From Aliiglaciecola lipolytica E3 (GTDB lineage: Bacteria > Pseudomonadota > Gammaproteobacteria > Enterobacterales > Alteromonadaceae), in the NCBI RefSeq assembly GCF_000314975.1, contig NZ_BAEN01000030.1, positions 21,225-85,224 on the forward strand: DNA of 64,000 bases, given 5' to 3'. Each line of letters begins with the position of its first letter. Positions within the stretch are counted from its first letter, which is position 1. The notes beneath the pieces are model-generated. The model was not told where the DNA came from, ran no database searches, and saw only the letters and a program-made list of their open reading frames with translations. Of the stretch, positions 35,700 to 44,773 are shown piece after piece. Made by a program: the position numbers and the translations under genes.

Positions 35700-37088
35700 A
35701 TGAATATCATTGAATTAACGATTAACCTAGTTTACGTGGTAGCAGCTGTCCTGTTCATATTTGGACTTAAACTACTTGGTCATCCAGATTCTGCTAAACG
35801 CGGTAATTTACTATCTGCTTTGGGAATGTTTATCGCGATTGTGGTCACCCTACTGGACCAAGATATTATTCAGTTTCATTGGATACTCGCCGGTATACTT
35901 GCGGGTGGGAGCTTTGGTGTATACAAGGCAAAAACGGTTCAAATGACAGCGATGCCAGAAATGGTTTCTTTGTTTAACGGATTTGGAGGGGCTGCGTCGA
36001 TGCTGGTTGCTTGGGCAACCTTGTCAGCGTTCACCATCATGCAACTCGAGCAGGGAAGTCCGTTTATGTTTACGACACTGTTTATAACGGCTTTAATTGG
36101 CTCGATAACCTTCACCGGAAGTATTGTCGCATGGGGTAAATTATCTGGGCACTTTAGTAGTAAAGCATTAGTGTTTAAAGGTTTGAGATTTATTAGCATT
36201 GTTCATTTGCTGGGTATTAGTGCCTTATTTGTTTTGTTTGTGAGCTATCCAGAGCAAATCATATGGTTTTATATTGCCATGCTACTAGCCCTATCGTTTG
36301 GTGTCTGGGCAACAATGAGTATTGGCGGGGCCGATATGCCAGTGGTGATAGCCTTACTTAATAGCTATTCAGGTGTGGCCGCTTGCGCCGCTGGTTTGGC
36401 GATTAGTAATGTCATTTTAATTGTCACAGGACTGCTCGTAGGAGCATCGGGGCTTATTCTTACGCAAATTATGTGTAAGTCGATGAATCGCTCATTATTA
36501 AATGTATTGTTGTCAGGTTTTGCTACGCCAACACAAGATGCCATTCAAGTGAGTGGTGAGATTAAGGTTATGCCGACTCATGACGCCTATTATGTGCTTG
36601 AAGCCGCACAATCTGTACTGATCGTACCTGGATATGGTATGGCAGTCGCACAGGCGCAACATGCCCTAAGGGAATTACAAGAATTATTAGAAGACAATAA
36701 CTGCGAAGTAAACTACGCGATACATCCGGTAGCGGGTCGAATGCCAGGTCATATGAATGTCTTGCTGGCGGAAGCAGATGTACCCTATGAACAATTGCTA
36801 GAAATGGATGAGGTGAATCCAAATATTGAGCGTTATGATGTGGTAATGGTAATTGGGGCTAATGATGTAGTTAACCCTGCTGCTAAAGAGCTCAAAGGAA
36901 GTCCAATATATGGCATGCCAGTGATTGAGGTTTATCGGGCTAAATCTGTTTTCGTTCTAAAAAGATCGGCTAATGCAGGTTTTGCAGGTGTCGAAAACCC
37001 ACTGTTTTATAAAAACAATACAAGCATGCTACTTGGAGATGCGAAAGAAACTATTAATACGATTATAAAGGATTTTTCGTCAGACTAA
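35700..37088 (+). CDS. pntB: NAD(P) transhydrogenase subunit beta
   Basis: A 462-aa PntB: an N-terminal membrane region with about nine segments (1-270), including GGADMPVVIALLNSYSG, and a C-terminal NADP(H)-binding domain III with VPGYGMAVAQAQ near 305-316, HPVAGRMPGHMNVLLAEA and VIGANDVVNPAA. Third gene of the pntAA-pntAB-pntB operon; length is standard. Confidence 0.95.
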   Translation: MNIIELTINLVYVVAAVLFIFGLKLLGHPDSAKRGNLLSALGMFIAIVVTLLDQDIIQFHWILAGILAGGSFGVYKAKTVQMTAMPEMVSLFNGFGGAASMLVAWATLSAFTIMQLEQGSPFMFTTLFITALIGSITFTGSIVAWGKLSGHFSSKALVFKGLRFISIVHLLGISALFVLFVSYPEQIIWFYIAMLLALSFGVWATMSIGGADMPVVIALLNSYSGVAACAAGLAISNVILIVTGLLVGASGLILTQIMCKSMNRSLLNVLLSGFATPTQDAIQVSGEIKVMPTHDAYYVLEAAQSVLIVPGYGMAVAQAQHALRELQELLEDNNCEVNYAIHPVAGRMPGHMNVLLAEADVPYEQLLEMDEVNPNIERYDVVMVIGANDVVNPAAKELKGSPIYGMPVIEVYRAKSVFVLKRSANAGFAGVENPLFYKNNTSMLLGDAKETINTIIKDFSSD

Positions 37089-37178
37089 TTACTATATGTA
37101 TTTGAAAAAATAAACCTATCACTATCGCTAAAGAAGTGCTTGGAGTTTTTTCGAAATACACAGTTATGAGTAAAGTAA

Positions 37179-37355
37179 ATGACTATGAAAGATGTTAAAA
37201 AAACGCGCAGCGAACTAAAGCATGAAGCTATTTTGCGAGGTGCAGTAAAGGCTTTTAAAGAATTTGGTGTCAACGATACTAGCATATACAAAATTGCGGA
37301 AGTGGCGCAGGTGTCGAAGCGCACTGTATATAACCATTTCGCGAGTAAAGAATAG
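37179..37355 (+). pseudogene. Truncated TetR-family regulator remnant
   Basis: The reading frame from ATG at 37179 encodes 58 residues that form a TetR N-terminal DNA-binding domain: AILRGAVKAFKEFGVNDTS, then IAEVAQVSKRTVYNHFASKE, and a TAG. In intact TetR proteins the next residues are usually (A/E)LVV..., and the codons after TAG read LVV, so the stop looks like a nonsense change at that point. After about 15 more codons another stop follows and no ligand domain is seen. It lies between pntB and a convergent small gene. Probably a decayed regulator; translation of the 58-aa peptide is possible but doubtful. Confidence 0.75.
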
Positions 37356-37404
37356 TTGGTAGTCTTGAACTTACTTCTCCACGACTTGTTTATCACATAT
37401 TAGC

Positions 37405-37611
37405 TTAATCTGCCGAATCGTCGTTCTCAATCTGTTTCCTCTTTTTAATTTTAGCGCCCAATATACGTTGAGTGCGTTTTCGGCCAAGGTAATTAACCGG
37501 CGCATAAGGGTGTTTTCGTTTAAATAGTTTTTTTAGTGCTTTTAATATCGCGATTTTAAATTTATCACCCATGGAACGTTTTGTGGTGTTTTTTTCATTT
37601 TTCTTTTTCAT
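37405..37611 (-). CDS. Small basic hypothetical protein
   Basis: A 68-aa lysine/arginine-rich protein (KKKNEKNTTKRS at the start, KALKKLFKRKHPYAP in the middle) without membrane segments. Its ATG overlaps the stop of the ZIP transporter gene by 4 bp (37608-37611), which argues for real translation by coupling. No family recognised. A possible nucleic-acid or metal-related accessory factor, but function is unknown. Confidence 0.5.
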   Translation of the reverse strand: MKKKNEKNTTKRSMGDKFKIAILKALKKLFKRKHPYAPVNYLGRKRTQRILGAKIKKRKQIENDDSAD

Positions 37612-38381
37612 AATAATTCACTAGCGCTATAAGCAACCAAAAAGCCTACGGCCGCAATTGGGCCCGTAATATCATGCATATCCTCGAATGCTTCTGGGAT
37701 CATGGTTTGAATAATCATGACTAGAATTGCGCCAGCTGCTAACGCCAATGCAAACGCGATATAAGTGTCTCCTAATTGTCCAAGAAGCGTAAACCCAGCA
37801 AATGATGAGAGTGATAACAATAAGGCCATAGAAAACCATAAGCCAAATATAAACGTGGCACTTTTACCACTTCGTTTCATGCCTGCGGAGCTTGATAAAC
37901 CTTCAGGGATATTAGATAAAAATATTGCAAGCAAGGTAACCAGTGCAACATTTCCACTGTCAATCATGCTCACGCCAATAGCGGCTGCCTCAGGTATACC
38001 ATCAATTAATGCCCCTAGCGCAATTGCAATTCCCGCGCCGCCAACTGGGGCTGAAACGTTATTCTTTGCAGCATGTGAGTTGGCCTTTGGTCTAGCACGC
38101 TTTCTGTGTTTCGCGCCCGCGTGAGAGACCATATAATTCGCTGAAGAATAAACCAATACGCCTGCACTGAATCCTAAAAGAGTGGGCAGAAATCCGCCTT
38201 GCTCAGTTGCTTTTCCCACAAGCTCAAAGCACAGCGCTGAAATCAACACGCCTGCACCAAATGCCATGATACTCGCGATGACTTTTTGAGGCAGTTTGAC
38301 AAAGTAGCCAATAATAGCGCCAAAAATAAGTGCACAACCGGCGACGAACCCCCATACGGCCGCTTCAATCGGTAAACTCAC
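37608..38381 (-). CDS. ZIP family metal transporter
   Basis: A 257-aa ZIP transporter with about eight membrane segments. The metal-pathway motifs are GALIDGIPEAAAIG (about 131-144) and SNIPEGLSSSAG (about 165-176). A histidine-poor basic loop (HRKRARPKANSHAAKN) lies between segments 3 and 4. GTG start at 38381 with AGGA inside the end of the upstream cytochrome b561 gene. Probably zinc or another divalent ion. Third gene of the leftward peroxidase unit. Confidence 0.88.
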   Translation of the reverse strand: MSLPIEAAVWGFVAGCALIFGAIIGYFVKLPQKVIASIMAFGAGVLISALCFELVGKATEQGGFLPTLLGFSAGVLVYSSANYMVSHAGAKHRKRARPKANSHAAKNNVSAPVGGAGIAIALGALIDGIPEAAAIGVSMIDSGNVALVTLLAIFLSNIPEGLSSSAGMKRSGKSATFIFGLWFSMALLLSLSSFAGFTLLGQLGDTYIAFALALAAGAILVMIIQTMIPEAFEDMHDITGPIAAVGFLVAYSASELL

Positions 38382-38385
38382 GTTG

Positions 38386-38940
38386 TCATTCCTCGTGCTT
38401 TGATGATGCCGACTTACTACTCATTGTCATTGAAGATAACACGCTGTCTTGGCGCACAATGCCATGATACAAAGCGGCGCACACATGCATCGTAATCAAA
38501 ACAAGAAATATTATGGCAGCTAGTCCATGTATTTCACGAAATACAGCGTACAATTCAATATTTGGGCTTATTAGATTTGGTAGTGCAAACCATTCAAAGA
38601 AGGTAACGGGTCTATTGTCCGCATTCTGCATTAAATACCCTGATAAAGGCATCGCGAACATTGCCACATAAAGTCCAATTTGCGTCGCTTTGGCCGCGAG
38701 CTTTTGGGTGTTTGCTAAGTCATCAGGCAAAGCAGGAGAGGGTGTTTTAACACGATTGACAACGCGCACAATGACTAAGATAAACGCGAGAATGCCAAAA
38801 GATTTGTGAAGTGCAATTGCTTCCACTTGCCATACCGCTAGGCTTTGTACCATTGAAAAACCAAGCGCTAACATCGATAAAATAATGAGTGCCATCGACC
38901 AGTGGAGTATTTTTGAACCGCTTGAATATGAATGACTCAT
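38386..38940 (-). CDS. Cytochrome b561
   Basis: A 184-aa four-helix dihaem cytochrome b561 of the bacterial CybB type, with histidines in ILHWSMALI (helix 1), ALHKSFG (helix 2) and further ones in helices 3-4 (EIHGLAAI, MHVCAALYHG). It carries electrons between quinol and a periplasmic acceptor. One base separates it from the upstream catalase-like peroxidase gene, so it is likely the electron donor or partner of that enzyme. Confidence 0.9.
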   Translation of the reverse strand: MSHSYSSGSKILHWSMALIILSMLALGFSMVQSLAVWQVEAIALHKSFGILAFILVIVRVVNRVKTPSPALPDDLANTQKLAAKATQIGLYVAMFAMPLSGYLMQNADNRPVTFFEWFALPNLISPNIELYAVFREIHGLAAIIFLVLITMHVCAALYHGIVRQDSVLSSMTMSSKSASSKHEE

Positions 38941-38941
38941 G

Positions 38942-40027
38942 CTATTGGCTCCTTAGTTGTGCTTGAATATCGTCGTTGTCGTTAAGTAACCGTTCTTTTG
39001 CCCGGCGACGATAAGATTCAGCGTATGCTGCGCTTCGCGCTCGTAGTATTGGATCGGCTGTCGCACTTATTCCTTCTGGTAATATAAGTGGGTCGAAATT
39101 AGTTGCTCCGCAGCGTGAGTCTGTTTGCGCGCTTGCTGATGTAATAACGAGCTGTCCAGCCATCACGCGTTGTCTTTGTTTTGGCCATAAAACAGTTGGA
39201 TTGGTTTCATCATCCCGCGCATTGGCCAAGACAAATTCTAGGTTGAATATCACTTCGCCATTCTCAAGCATGCCAAATAATTGTGACTGCAGGGCATCAT
39301 CATTGCTTGTATCAATTGTGATGCTGTCATCACTAAATTGAGGTACGGCCATAAAACGCACGGCTTGACTATTACCTTGCCCATCATGTAAAAAAAATGC
39401 GTTGATACTATGATATTGCTCGGCCGCAAAGCTCTTTGTGGGTCTGTAACTTTCCTTCCATTTATTAAACGCTGCGCTCTCAGGATGGTTTTTGAAAAAC
39501 GCTTTTATTTTTGACGGATCTCTTTTACCTGTTAACGGATCAGGCGCTAAAGCACTAAGCTGCTTATAAAATGCATCCGGCGTCCCTACGGCCATCACGG
39601 GCGGCGTATTCATGGCAACGCGCCATTGATGGCTTGGACCTAAATCAATCGCAAATGCTAAACTTCGCACAGGGGCCTTTAGGTCCGGCGCGGTAGGGTT
39701 GTTGCCTGCTATAGAAAAACGCCCCATGAATGGATAATCACCCTCAGAGAAGACCTTTGCATCAGAGTATTGGGACAGTGCACCACTGGATCTAAACTCA
39801 CCGGATAAACAAACACCCTTTGCATGAGCACGTCTGAATCCAGGTGCTGGCATATTCGTCTCTTGTAAATTTACGAATGTCTGTGCGCTAATTTCATTAA
39901 TTGATGAGGTGGCAAACAAACCCCTGCTGATAACAAAGGCAGTAAATACAACTAGTACCGCACACACAGCGAACATAATTATTCGTTTAATCACTTTCTT
40001 GTCTTTGTCATGAGAATTCACTTTCAT
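38942..40027 (-). CDS. Membrane-anchored catalase-family haem peroxidase (SrpA-like)
   Basis: A 361-aa catalase-fold protein shorter than true catalases. One N-terminal membrane segment at about 15-36 probably anchors it facing the periplasm. Distal His68 is in RRAHAKGVCLSGEF, and a proximal Tyr near 335 is in the segment RARSAAYAES. Such proteins are peroxidases rather than efficient catalases. The start MKVNSH at 40027 has GAGAGA upstream; the longer form adds 16 poorly supported residues. It leads the unit with b561 and ZIP, divergent from marR, with an 18-bp repeat over its promoter. Confidence 0.82.
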   Translation of the reverse strand: MKVNSHDKDKKVIKRIIMFAVCAVLVVFTAFVISRGLFATSSINEISAQTFVNLQETNMPAPGFRRAHAKGVCLSGEFRSSGALSQYSDAKVFSEGDYPFMGRFSIAGNNPTAPDLKAPVRSLAFAIDLGPSHQWRVAMNTPPVMAVGTPDAFYKQLSALAPDPLTGKRDPSKIKAFFKNHPESAAFNKWKESYRPTKSFAAEQYHSINAFFLHDGQGNSQAVRFMAVPQFSDDSITIDTSNDDALQSQLFGMLENGEVIFNLEFVLANARDDETNPTVLWPKQRQRVMAGQLVITSASAQTDSRCGATNFDPLILPEGISATADPILRARSAAYAESYRRRAKERLLNDNDDIQAQLRSQ

Positions 40028-40080
40028 TTTGTTATCTCTCTCAAATACCCTTACACAATACCGACTATGATACAATAAGA

Positions 40081-40098
40081 TATCTTAATGTAAAGATA
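40081..40098. promoter_or_regulatory. MarR operator-like repeat 1, over the peroxidase promoter
   Basis: TATCTT-AATGTA-AAGATA, perfect arms. On the minus strand TTTACA (40089-40094) and TATCAT (40067-40072) with a 16-bp gap make a promoter for the peroxidase gene; the repeat covers its -35 box. It matches the repeat at 40171-40188 in 16 of 18 positions, exactly 90 bp apart. Confidence 0.7.
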
Positions 40099-40170
40099 CT
40101 TTCAGGAAAACGATCGCAGGCGAACGATGTTTCAAAATAATAGAAGGTTGACAGACACATTTATATAAAC

Positions 40171-40188
40171 TACCTTAATGTTAAGATA
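40171..40188. promoter_or_regulatory. MarR operator-like repeat 2, over the marR -10 box
   Basis: TACCTTAATGTTAAGATA, one mismatch between arms. TTGACA at 40148-40153 and the -10 TACCTT at 40171-40176 (17-bp gap) form the likely marR promoter, so the repeat would allow autorepression. Confidence 0.7.
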
Positions 40189-40207
40189 TATTGAATTGAG
40201 TATATAA

Positions 40208-40696
40208 GTGGATTTAACAGATCATATGCAACAGCAATGGAAGATAGAAAACCCATCAATGCTAACTGATGACATGGCCTTGGTTGGCAGACTCTTAATT
40301 GTCAGTCACCAAATGAACGAAGCGATGGAAGCAACGCTTGTAAAGTATGATATAAAGCTTCCCAGCTACGGGGTCCTATCGGCGCTGCTCCGAGCGGGCG
40401 CGCCTCATGCACTTACGCCCAATCAGCTCTTAGAGCAAACGTTGATCACTTCAGGTGCTATGACCAATAGGATCAACAAGCTGGAGAATAAAGGCTTGGT
40501 TAAACGAATACCTTCAAAAAAGGATAAGCGTAGCTTTAAAGTCGCGTTGACGAGAAAGGGAAAAGACATCAGTGAAAAAGCGGTAAATGATGTTAACAAG
40601 CAGTACCAAACATTGACGAGCTATTTTGCTGAAAAAGACAAAGCGTACATGAATAACTTGCTACGTGGCTATTTGGAAAGCAAAGAAAAATTGTAA
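40208..40696 (+). CDS. MarR-family transcriptional regulator
   Basis: A 162-aa winged-helix regulator: the HTH region is about 70-115 (LTPNQLLEQTLITSGAMTNRINKLENKGLVKR) and the wing contains SKKDKRSFKVALTRKG. GTG start at 40208 with GAG 7 bases upstream. It is divergent from the peroxidase gene, with an 18-bp repeat at each promoter, so it probably represses both until an oxidant or hydrophobic ligand binds. It may also lead the long rightward set of envelope and efflux genes. Confidence 0.88.
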   Translation: MDLTDHMQQQWKIENPSMLTDDMALVGRLLIVSHQMNEAMEATLVKYDIKLPSYGVLSALLRAGAPHALTPNQLLEQTLITSGAMTNRINKLENKGLVKRIPSKKDKRSFKVALTRKGKDISEKAVNDVNKQYQTLTSYFAEKDKAYMNNLLRGYLESKEKL

Positions 40697-40763
40697 GCGA
40701 TAAATAGCTTATTCATAGGTATTGACATACAGATTAATTAACGCATTTTGGAGTCGACAGGGT

Positions 40764-41420
40764 ATGCAAGCATTTACAGAATATCTCGGGTATATCTCGC
40801 TCGTTGTCGCCGCGCTCATTCCCATTGCCAACCCATTTTCGACAGCGCCCATGTTTTTGTCGCTCACCAGTGATTTTTCAAAGCAAGAAAGACAAAAGAC
40901 CGCTAACTTGGCGGCATTGTATATGTTCCTGTTTCTAAGTTGCTTTTTATTATTTGGTGCACATCTATTGGCTTTTTTTGGAATTGAGCTCACTTCACTT
41001 CGCATTGCAGGTGGGTTAATCATTGCGTATTTAGGTTTTAGAATGCTATTCCCCGCTCCGATTGCCACAGGCGCATCAAACCAACAAGGAAGTTGTGCTA
41101 ACGATATTGCCTTTATACCCTTAGCCATGCCTTCAATGAGTGGACCAGGTGCAATATCCGTAGTGATTGCCATGGCCTCACAATTAAACGATGCGGGCTC
41201 GCTACGAAGCGAAGTGATCGGGTTTGCGGTCGTTATTGCCGGTATAGCAGTTTCAGCTAGCATTTGTTGGTCGGTCTTGAGAGGCGCTTCTAAGGTCGTC
41301 AAATTTTTAGGTAATACCGGAATACAGGCCATGACCAAAGTCATGGGCTTTTTTCTTATCAGTATTGGTGTGGACATGGTAGTAAGTACCGTAATCGTGT
41401 TGCTTCAATCTTCTTTGTAG
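40764..41420 (+). CDS. MarC family integral membrane protein
   Basis: A 218-aa protein with six membrane segments and the MarC (UPF0056) signature IPIANPFSTAPMFLSLT near 20-36 and PLAMPSMSGPGAIS near 119-132. The start at 40764 has GGAG 10 bases upstream; a longer frame from 40722 lacks support. MarC proteins were once linked to multidrug resistance; their transport role is not settled. Downstream of marR by 67 bp and 17 bp ahead of the amidohydrolase gene. Confidence 0.88.
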   Translation: MQAFTEYLGYISLVVAALIPIANPFSTAPMFLSLTSDFSKQERQKTANLAALYMFLFLSCFLLFGAHLLAFFGIELTSLRIAGGLIIAYLGFRMLFPAPIATGASNQQGSCANDIAFIPLAMPSMSGPGAISVVIAMASQLNDAGSLRSEVIGFAVVIAGIAVSASICWSVLRGASKVVKFLGNTGIQAMTKVMGFFLISIGVDMVVSTVIVLLQSSL

Positions 41421-41437
41421 GACAAGGCAGAATAAAA

Positions 41438-43174
41438 ATGAAACCGTTAAATGTAAAGATGTTTAGAGTGGTAAAGCTTTGCTCGCTTATTTTGTCTGTA
41501 GTGCTAATTGGTGTTGGTTGCAGTAAACAGGTCGATACCAATGAAGCAACAGTTGTACCGATACTTTTTAAAAATGGCAACATTGTGACAATGGTAGGCT
41601 CAACGCCAAATTACGTAGAGGCGCTTGTGATAGATAAAGAAACTATCGTTTTTGCCGGAGGGCTTGCAAAGGCCAATGCTCAATTTGCAGGTGCCAACGT
41701 TATTGACTTAAATGGTAAAACTTTGTTACCCGCTTTTATTGATCCACATAGTCACATAGGCATGGTTGCCAGCGCCCTTGGGCAAGCCAATTTATCTGCC
41801 CCGCCAGTGGGTAGTGTTAAGAGCTTCGATGATATTATCGATGCGCTCCAAGCCTATAAAAAAGAGTTTAATATTGGCGCGGGAGAATGGATTTTTGCAT
41901 GGGGATATGATGAGAACCAATTAGCTGAAAAGCGCCATATCACTAAACGGGAGCTTGATGCAGTATTTACCGACAATCCTGTTTACTTGCAGCACACGAG
42001 CGGTCACATGGGCGTGGCCAATAGCCAAGCATTGGCGCTATTAAATGTTGATAGCAATACGCCTGACCCGCAAGGCGGCAAGATTGTTCGCTTTGCGGGT
42101 ACAAATGAGCCAACCGGGCTTGTGCAAGAAGTCGCAATGTATGAATTTGCGCGAAAAGCGATTGAAACCTTTGCGCCTCAAAAAGAGGCGCTATTCCCAC
42201 GAGCGCAGCAATACTATCTGTCTCACGGCATAACAACCGCGCAAGATGGCAATACCGATCCTCAAAGTATGGCCTTATTTATCAAGATGGCGCAAGAAAC
42301 CGGTTTGGATATCGATATTGTGTCTTTGCCTGGCACGCACAGTATAAAAGACAGTGAATATGCCTTTAACGAATATATCGACGGCGTAAAGTTTCAAGGT
42401 ATTAAAATTGTTGCTGACGGCTCACCGCAGGGGAAGACCGCTTTTTTTAGCCAGCCCTATTTAACCGAGGTTGAGGGTTGTGAGACGGATTGCAAAGGTT
42501 TGCCTAGCATCTCACAAGACAATTTAAATGCACTTTTCGTTAAGGGCTATCAGCACAATCGTCAATTATTTATTCACAGTAACGGCGATGCGAGTATCGA
42601 TATGATCATTGCCGCACATGAGTATGCTAGCAAAGCGCTTGATCAATCTATTGATAAAGACCGGCGCACAATCGTTATACATTCACAATTTGTCAGGCAA
42701 GACCAACTAGACACCTTTGTAAAATACAATATTTTGCCTTCATTTTTCACCAATCATGCGTATTTTTGGGGGGATGTTCACGTTAAAAACCTAGGGGAAG
42801 CAAGAGCGCATTATCTAAGCCCCATGAAAGATGCAATGGCCAAGGGCCTTATTGTGACCAACCACTCTGATGATACTGTGACACCGATTGATCCCATGTT
42901 TGGTCTTTACACCGCCGTTAACCGGCTATCTCGCTCAGGAAATGTCATCGGTGAAGCGCAGCGCGTGTCGCCATATCAAGCCCTTAAAGCGATTACTGCC
43001 AATGCGGCCTATCAACTTTTTGAAGAAGACACAAAAGGAACGCTCGAGCAGGGTAAGCAAGCCAACTTAGTGATTTTGAATGATAACCCCTTAACCGTCG
43101 ATCCGCTGACACTAAAGGATATCGTCGTGATGAAAACGGTTAAAGCGGGACAAACCGTGTATGAGAAGGAGTAA
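41438..43174 (+). CDS. Amidohydrolase lipoprotein (YtcJ-like)
   Basis: A 578-aa amidohydrolase-3 family protein with a lipoprotein signal (LIGVGCSK, Cys about residue 28). Metal motif DPHSHIG near 102-108, later HSNGDASID and NHSDDTVTPIDP, and the C-terminal GTLEQGKQANLVIL beta-sandwich segment. The family hydrolyses amide or formamide bonds in small molecules; the substrate is unknown. Being a lipoprotein it acts outside the cytoplasm. It is 7 bp from the META gene, same operon. Confidence 0.85.
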   Translation: MKPLNVKMFRVVKLCSLILSVVLIGVGCSKQVDTNEATVVPILFKNGNIVTMVGSTPNYVEALVIDKETIVFAGGLAKANAQFAGANVIDLNGKTLLPAFIDPHSHIGMVASALGQANLSAPPVGSVKSFDDIIDALQAYKKEFNIGAGEWIFAWGYDENQLAEKRHITKRELDAVFTDNPVYLQHTSGHMGVANSQALALLNVDSNTPDPQGGKIVRFAGTNEPTGLVQEVAMYEFARKAIETFAPQKEALFPRAQQYYLSHGITTAQDGNTDPQSMALFIKMAQETGLDIDIVSLPGTHSIKDSEYAFNEYIDGVKFQGIKIVADGSPQGKTAFFSQPYLTEVEGCETDCKGLPSISQDNLNALFVKGYQHNRQLFIHSNGDASIDMIIAAHEYASKALDQSIDKDRRTIVIHSQFVRQDQLDTFVKYNILPSFFTNHAYFWGDVHVKNLGEARAHYLSPMKDAMAKGLIVTNHSDDTVTPIDPMFGLYTAVNRLSRSGNVIGEAQRVSPYQALKAITANAAYQLFEEDTKGTLEQGKQANLVILNDNPLTVDPLTLKDIVVMKTVKAGQTVYEKE

Positions 43175-43181
43175 GAGGACA

Positions 43182-43655
43182 ATGAGTACAACAAGATTTT
43201 TATTCGTCATGATGTGTTTATGTAGTTTAGCCTCATGTTCAAATGAGGCTGCGATAGACACGCCATTTGCTGATGACACATCCGCTAATAGCCCCTTGGT
43301 GACTACCTATTGGAAGTTACAAACATTAAATGAGCAAACGGTAACAATGAGTGCATCTCAAGCGCGTGGACAACATCTCATCTTTAAGTCAAAAGATAAT
43401 CAGCTTGTTGGATTCGGCGGTTGTAATCGCTTTTTTGGCAGCTTTGAGTTGAACAATGAAAGCGAGAATAGCGGCACATTAAGTGTGTCACAATTAGGCG
43501 CAACGAAAATGGCGTGTCCTGATAGCGATATAAATGAACAAGCATTTTTGAACGCATTGAGTAACACCCATCGCTATTCCATAAACGGTGAAACACTTCG
43601 CCTTTTTGATACACAAGATATCGAACTCGCGCGTTTTTCTGCTGTTTACCTGTAA
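43182..43655 (+). CDS. META-domain (HslJ-like) lipoprotein
   Basis: A 157-aa lipoprotein: signal with LASCSN, Cys about 18, then one META domain containing YWKLQTLNEQTV and GFGGCNRFFGSF and a pair of cysteines. HslJ-type proteins are heat- or drug-stress linked outer membrane lipoproteins. GAGGA immediately upstream fixes the start at 43182. Between the amidohydrolase and HlyD genes. Confidence 0.82.
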   Translation: MSTTRFLFVMMCLCSLASCSNEAAIDTPFADDTSANSPLVTTYWKLQTLNEQTVTMSASQARGQHLIFKSKDNQLVGFGGCNRFFGSFELNNESENSGTLSVSQLGATKMACPDSDINEQAFLNALSNTHRYSINGETLRLFDTQDIELARFSAVYL

Positions 43656-43690
43656 CACACAAATACTCGACTAATGAAAAGGAAGTAATC

Positions 43691-44761
43691 ATGTCTTCAA
43701 TAAGCCCCAAAAAGGTAGTGTTGGTAACCGTAGTGATTTTGGTCAGTTTCATTGTGATCTTCGCCATGAGCGATGCATACACACCTAGCTCGTCTAAAGG
43801 TGTTGTGTCAGCAAACGTGGTTGAGTTGTCGCCACGGGTGTCAGGCAATGTCAATATCATTCACGTGACCGATAACGCGGTTGTGGACGCGGGAGAGCCA
43901 TTGTTTACCATTGACTCCTATCCATATGAGTTAGCCGTTAAAAGCGCAGAAGCAAATTTAAGTGTGGTGTTACAAAATCTTGATTCGTCTAGTGCCTCCA
44001 TTGCCGCGGCGCAAGCATCTGTAACACAAGCGAGAGTGTCTAGAGATAATGCGCGGACCGAACAACAGCGTGTTGAGCGACTAGAACAAAGTGGGCTTAT
44101 CCCCAAAGCCGATGCTGACAACGCACGAGCAAAAACACAAGATGCGATTGCTAGGTTTAATACCGCGCAAGCCAATCTCGCCAGTGCGGTCGCCGCGCTT
44201 GGGCCAGCGGGTGAGGACAATCCCCAGTTTGAAGCTGCATCGGCGAAACTTGCGGCCGCTCAATACGATTTAGCATCGACCACCATTACCGCGCCCCACA
44301 AAGGAGTGATCACCAATCTTAATTTATCGACAGGCCAGTACGTAGGGGCAGGGCAACCTGCACTGACATTCATTGATGCGCAATCAGTGTGGATCACCCT
44401 TGAGCTTCGCGAAAATCAGCTTCGGCATGTGAATACCGGAGACATGGCATCCGTATTATTTGACGCGTTACCCGGCCAAATATTTGAGGCCAAGGTCACC
44501 AGCGTAGCATGGGGCATTAGCATCGGGAAACAAACACAAGACGGGCTGGCGGTGAGTCAAGTCGACAATCGTTGGTTTGAGCCTGCTAGGCGTATCCCTA
44601 TTAAAATTGAGCTTAGCGGTGGTATGGATAACTGGCCTAGAGAAGTGAAAGTAGGGGGGCAAGTACATGCTATTATTTACGCGAAAGAATCGGGCAATCC
44701 CGTCGGCTGGTTGGGTGCATTGCTACAACGCCTGCGCTCGCTTAGTTCTTACTTGTATTAA
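43691..44761 (+). CDS. HlyD/EmrA-type membrane fusion protein
   Basis: A 356-aa periplasmic adaptor: one N-terminal membrane segment (about 10-30), a lipoyl half-motif around VVELSPRVSGNVNIIHVTDNAVVDAGEPLFTID, a coiled-coil hairpin around 75-155, then the second lipoyl half and beta-barrel. AGGAA lies 7 bases before ATG. It pairs with the membrane protein encoded 12 bp downstream, like AaeA with AaeB, for efflux of aromatic or amphipathic acids (inference). Confidence 0.88.
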   Translation: MSSISPKKVVLVTVVILVSFIVIFAMSDAYTPSSSKGVVSANVVELSPRVSGNVNIIHVTDNAVVDAGEPLFTIDSYPYELAVKSAEANLSVVLQNLDSSSASIAAAQASVTQARVSRDNARTEQQRVERLEQSGLIPKADADNARAKTQDAIARFNTAQANLASAVAALGPAGEDNPQFEAASAKLAAAQYDLASTTITAPHKGVITNLNLSTGQYVGAGQPALTFIDAQSVWITLELRENQLRHVNTGDMASVLFDALPGQIFEAKVTSVAWGISIGKQTQDGLAVSQVDNRWFEPARRIPIKIELSGGMDNWPREVKVGGQVHAIIYAKESGNPVGWLGALLQRLRSLSSYLY

Positions 44762-44773
44762 ACGGTTAATATT

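Noticed and set aside
40709..41377. Long minus-strand frame opposite the MarC gene
   Set aside because: A shadow of marC, which has the family motifs and an SD; the antisense product has no recognisable features.
43384..43860. 158-codon minus-strand frame over the META and HlyD genes
   Set aside because: Lies antisense to two well-supported genes and spans their boundary.
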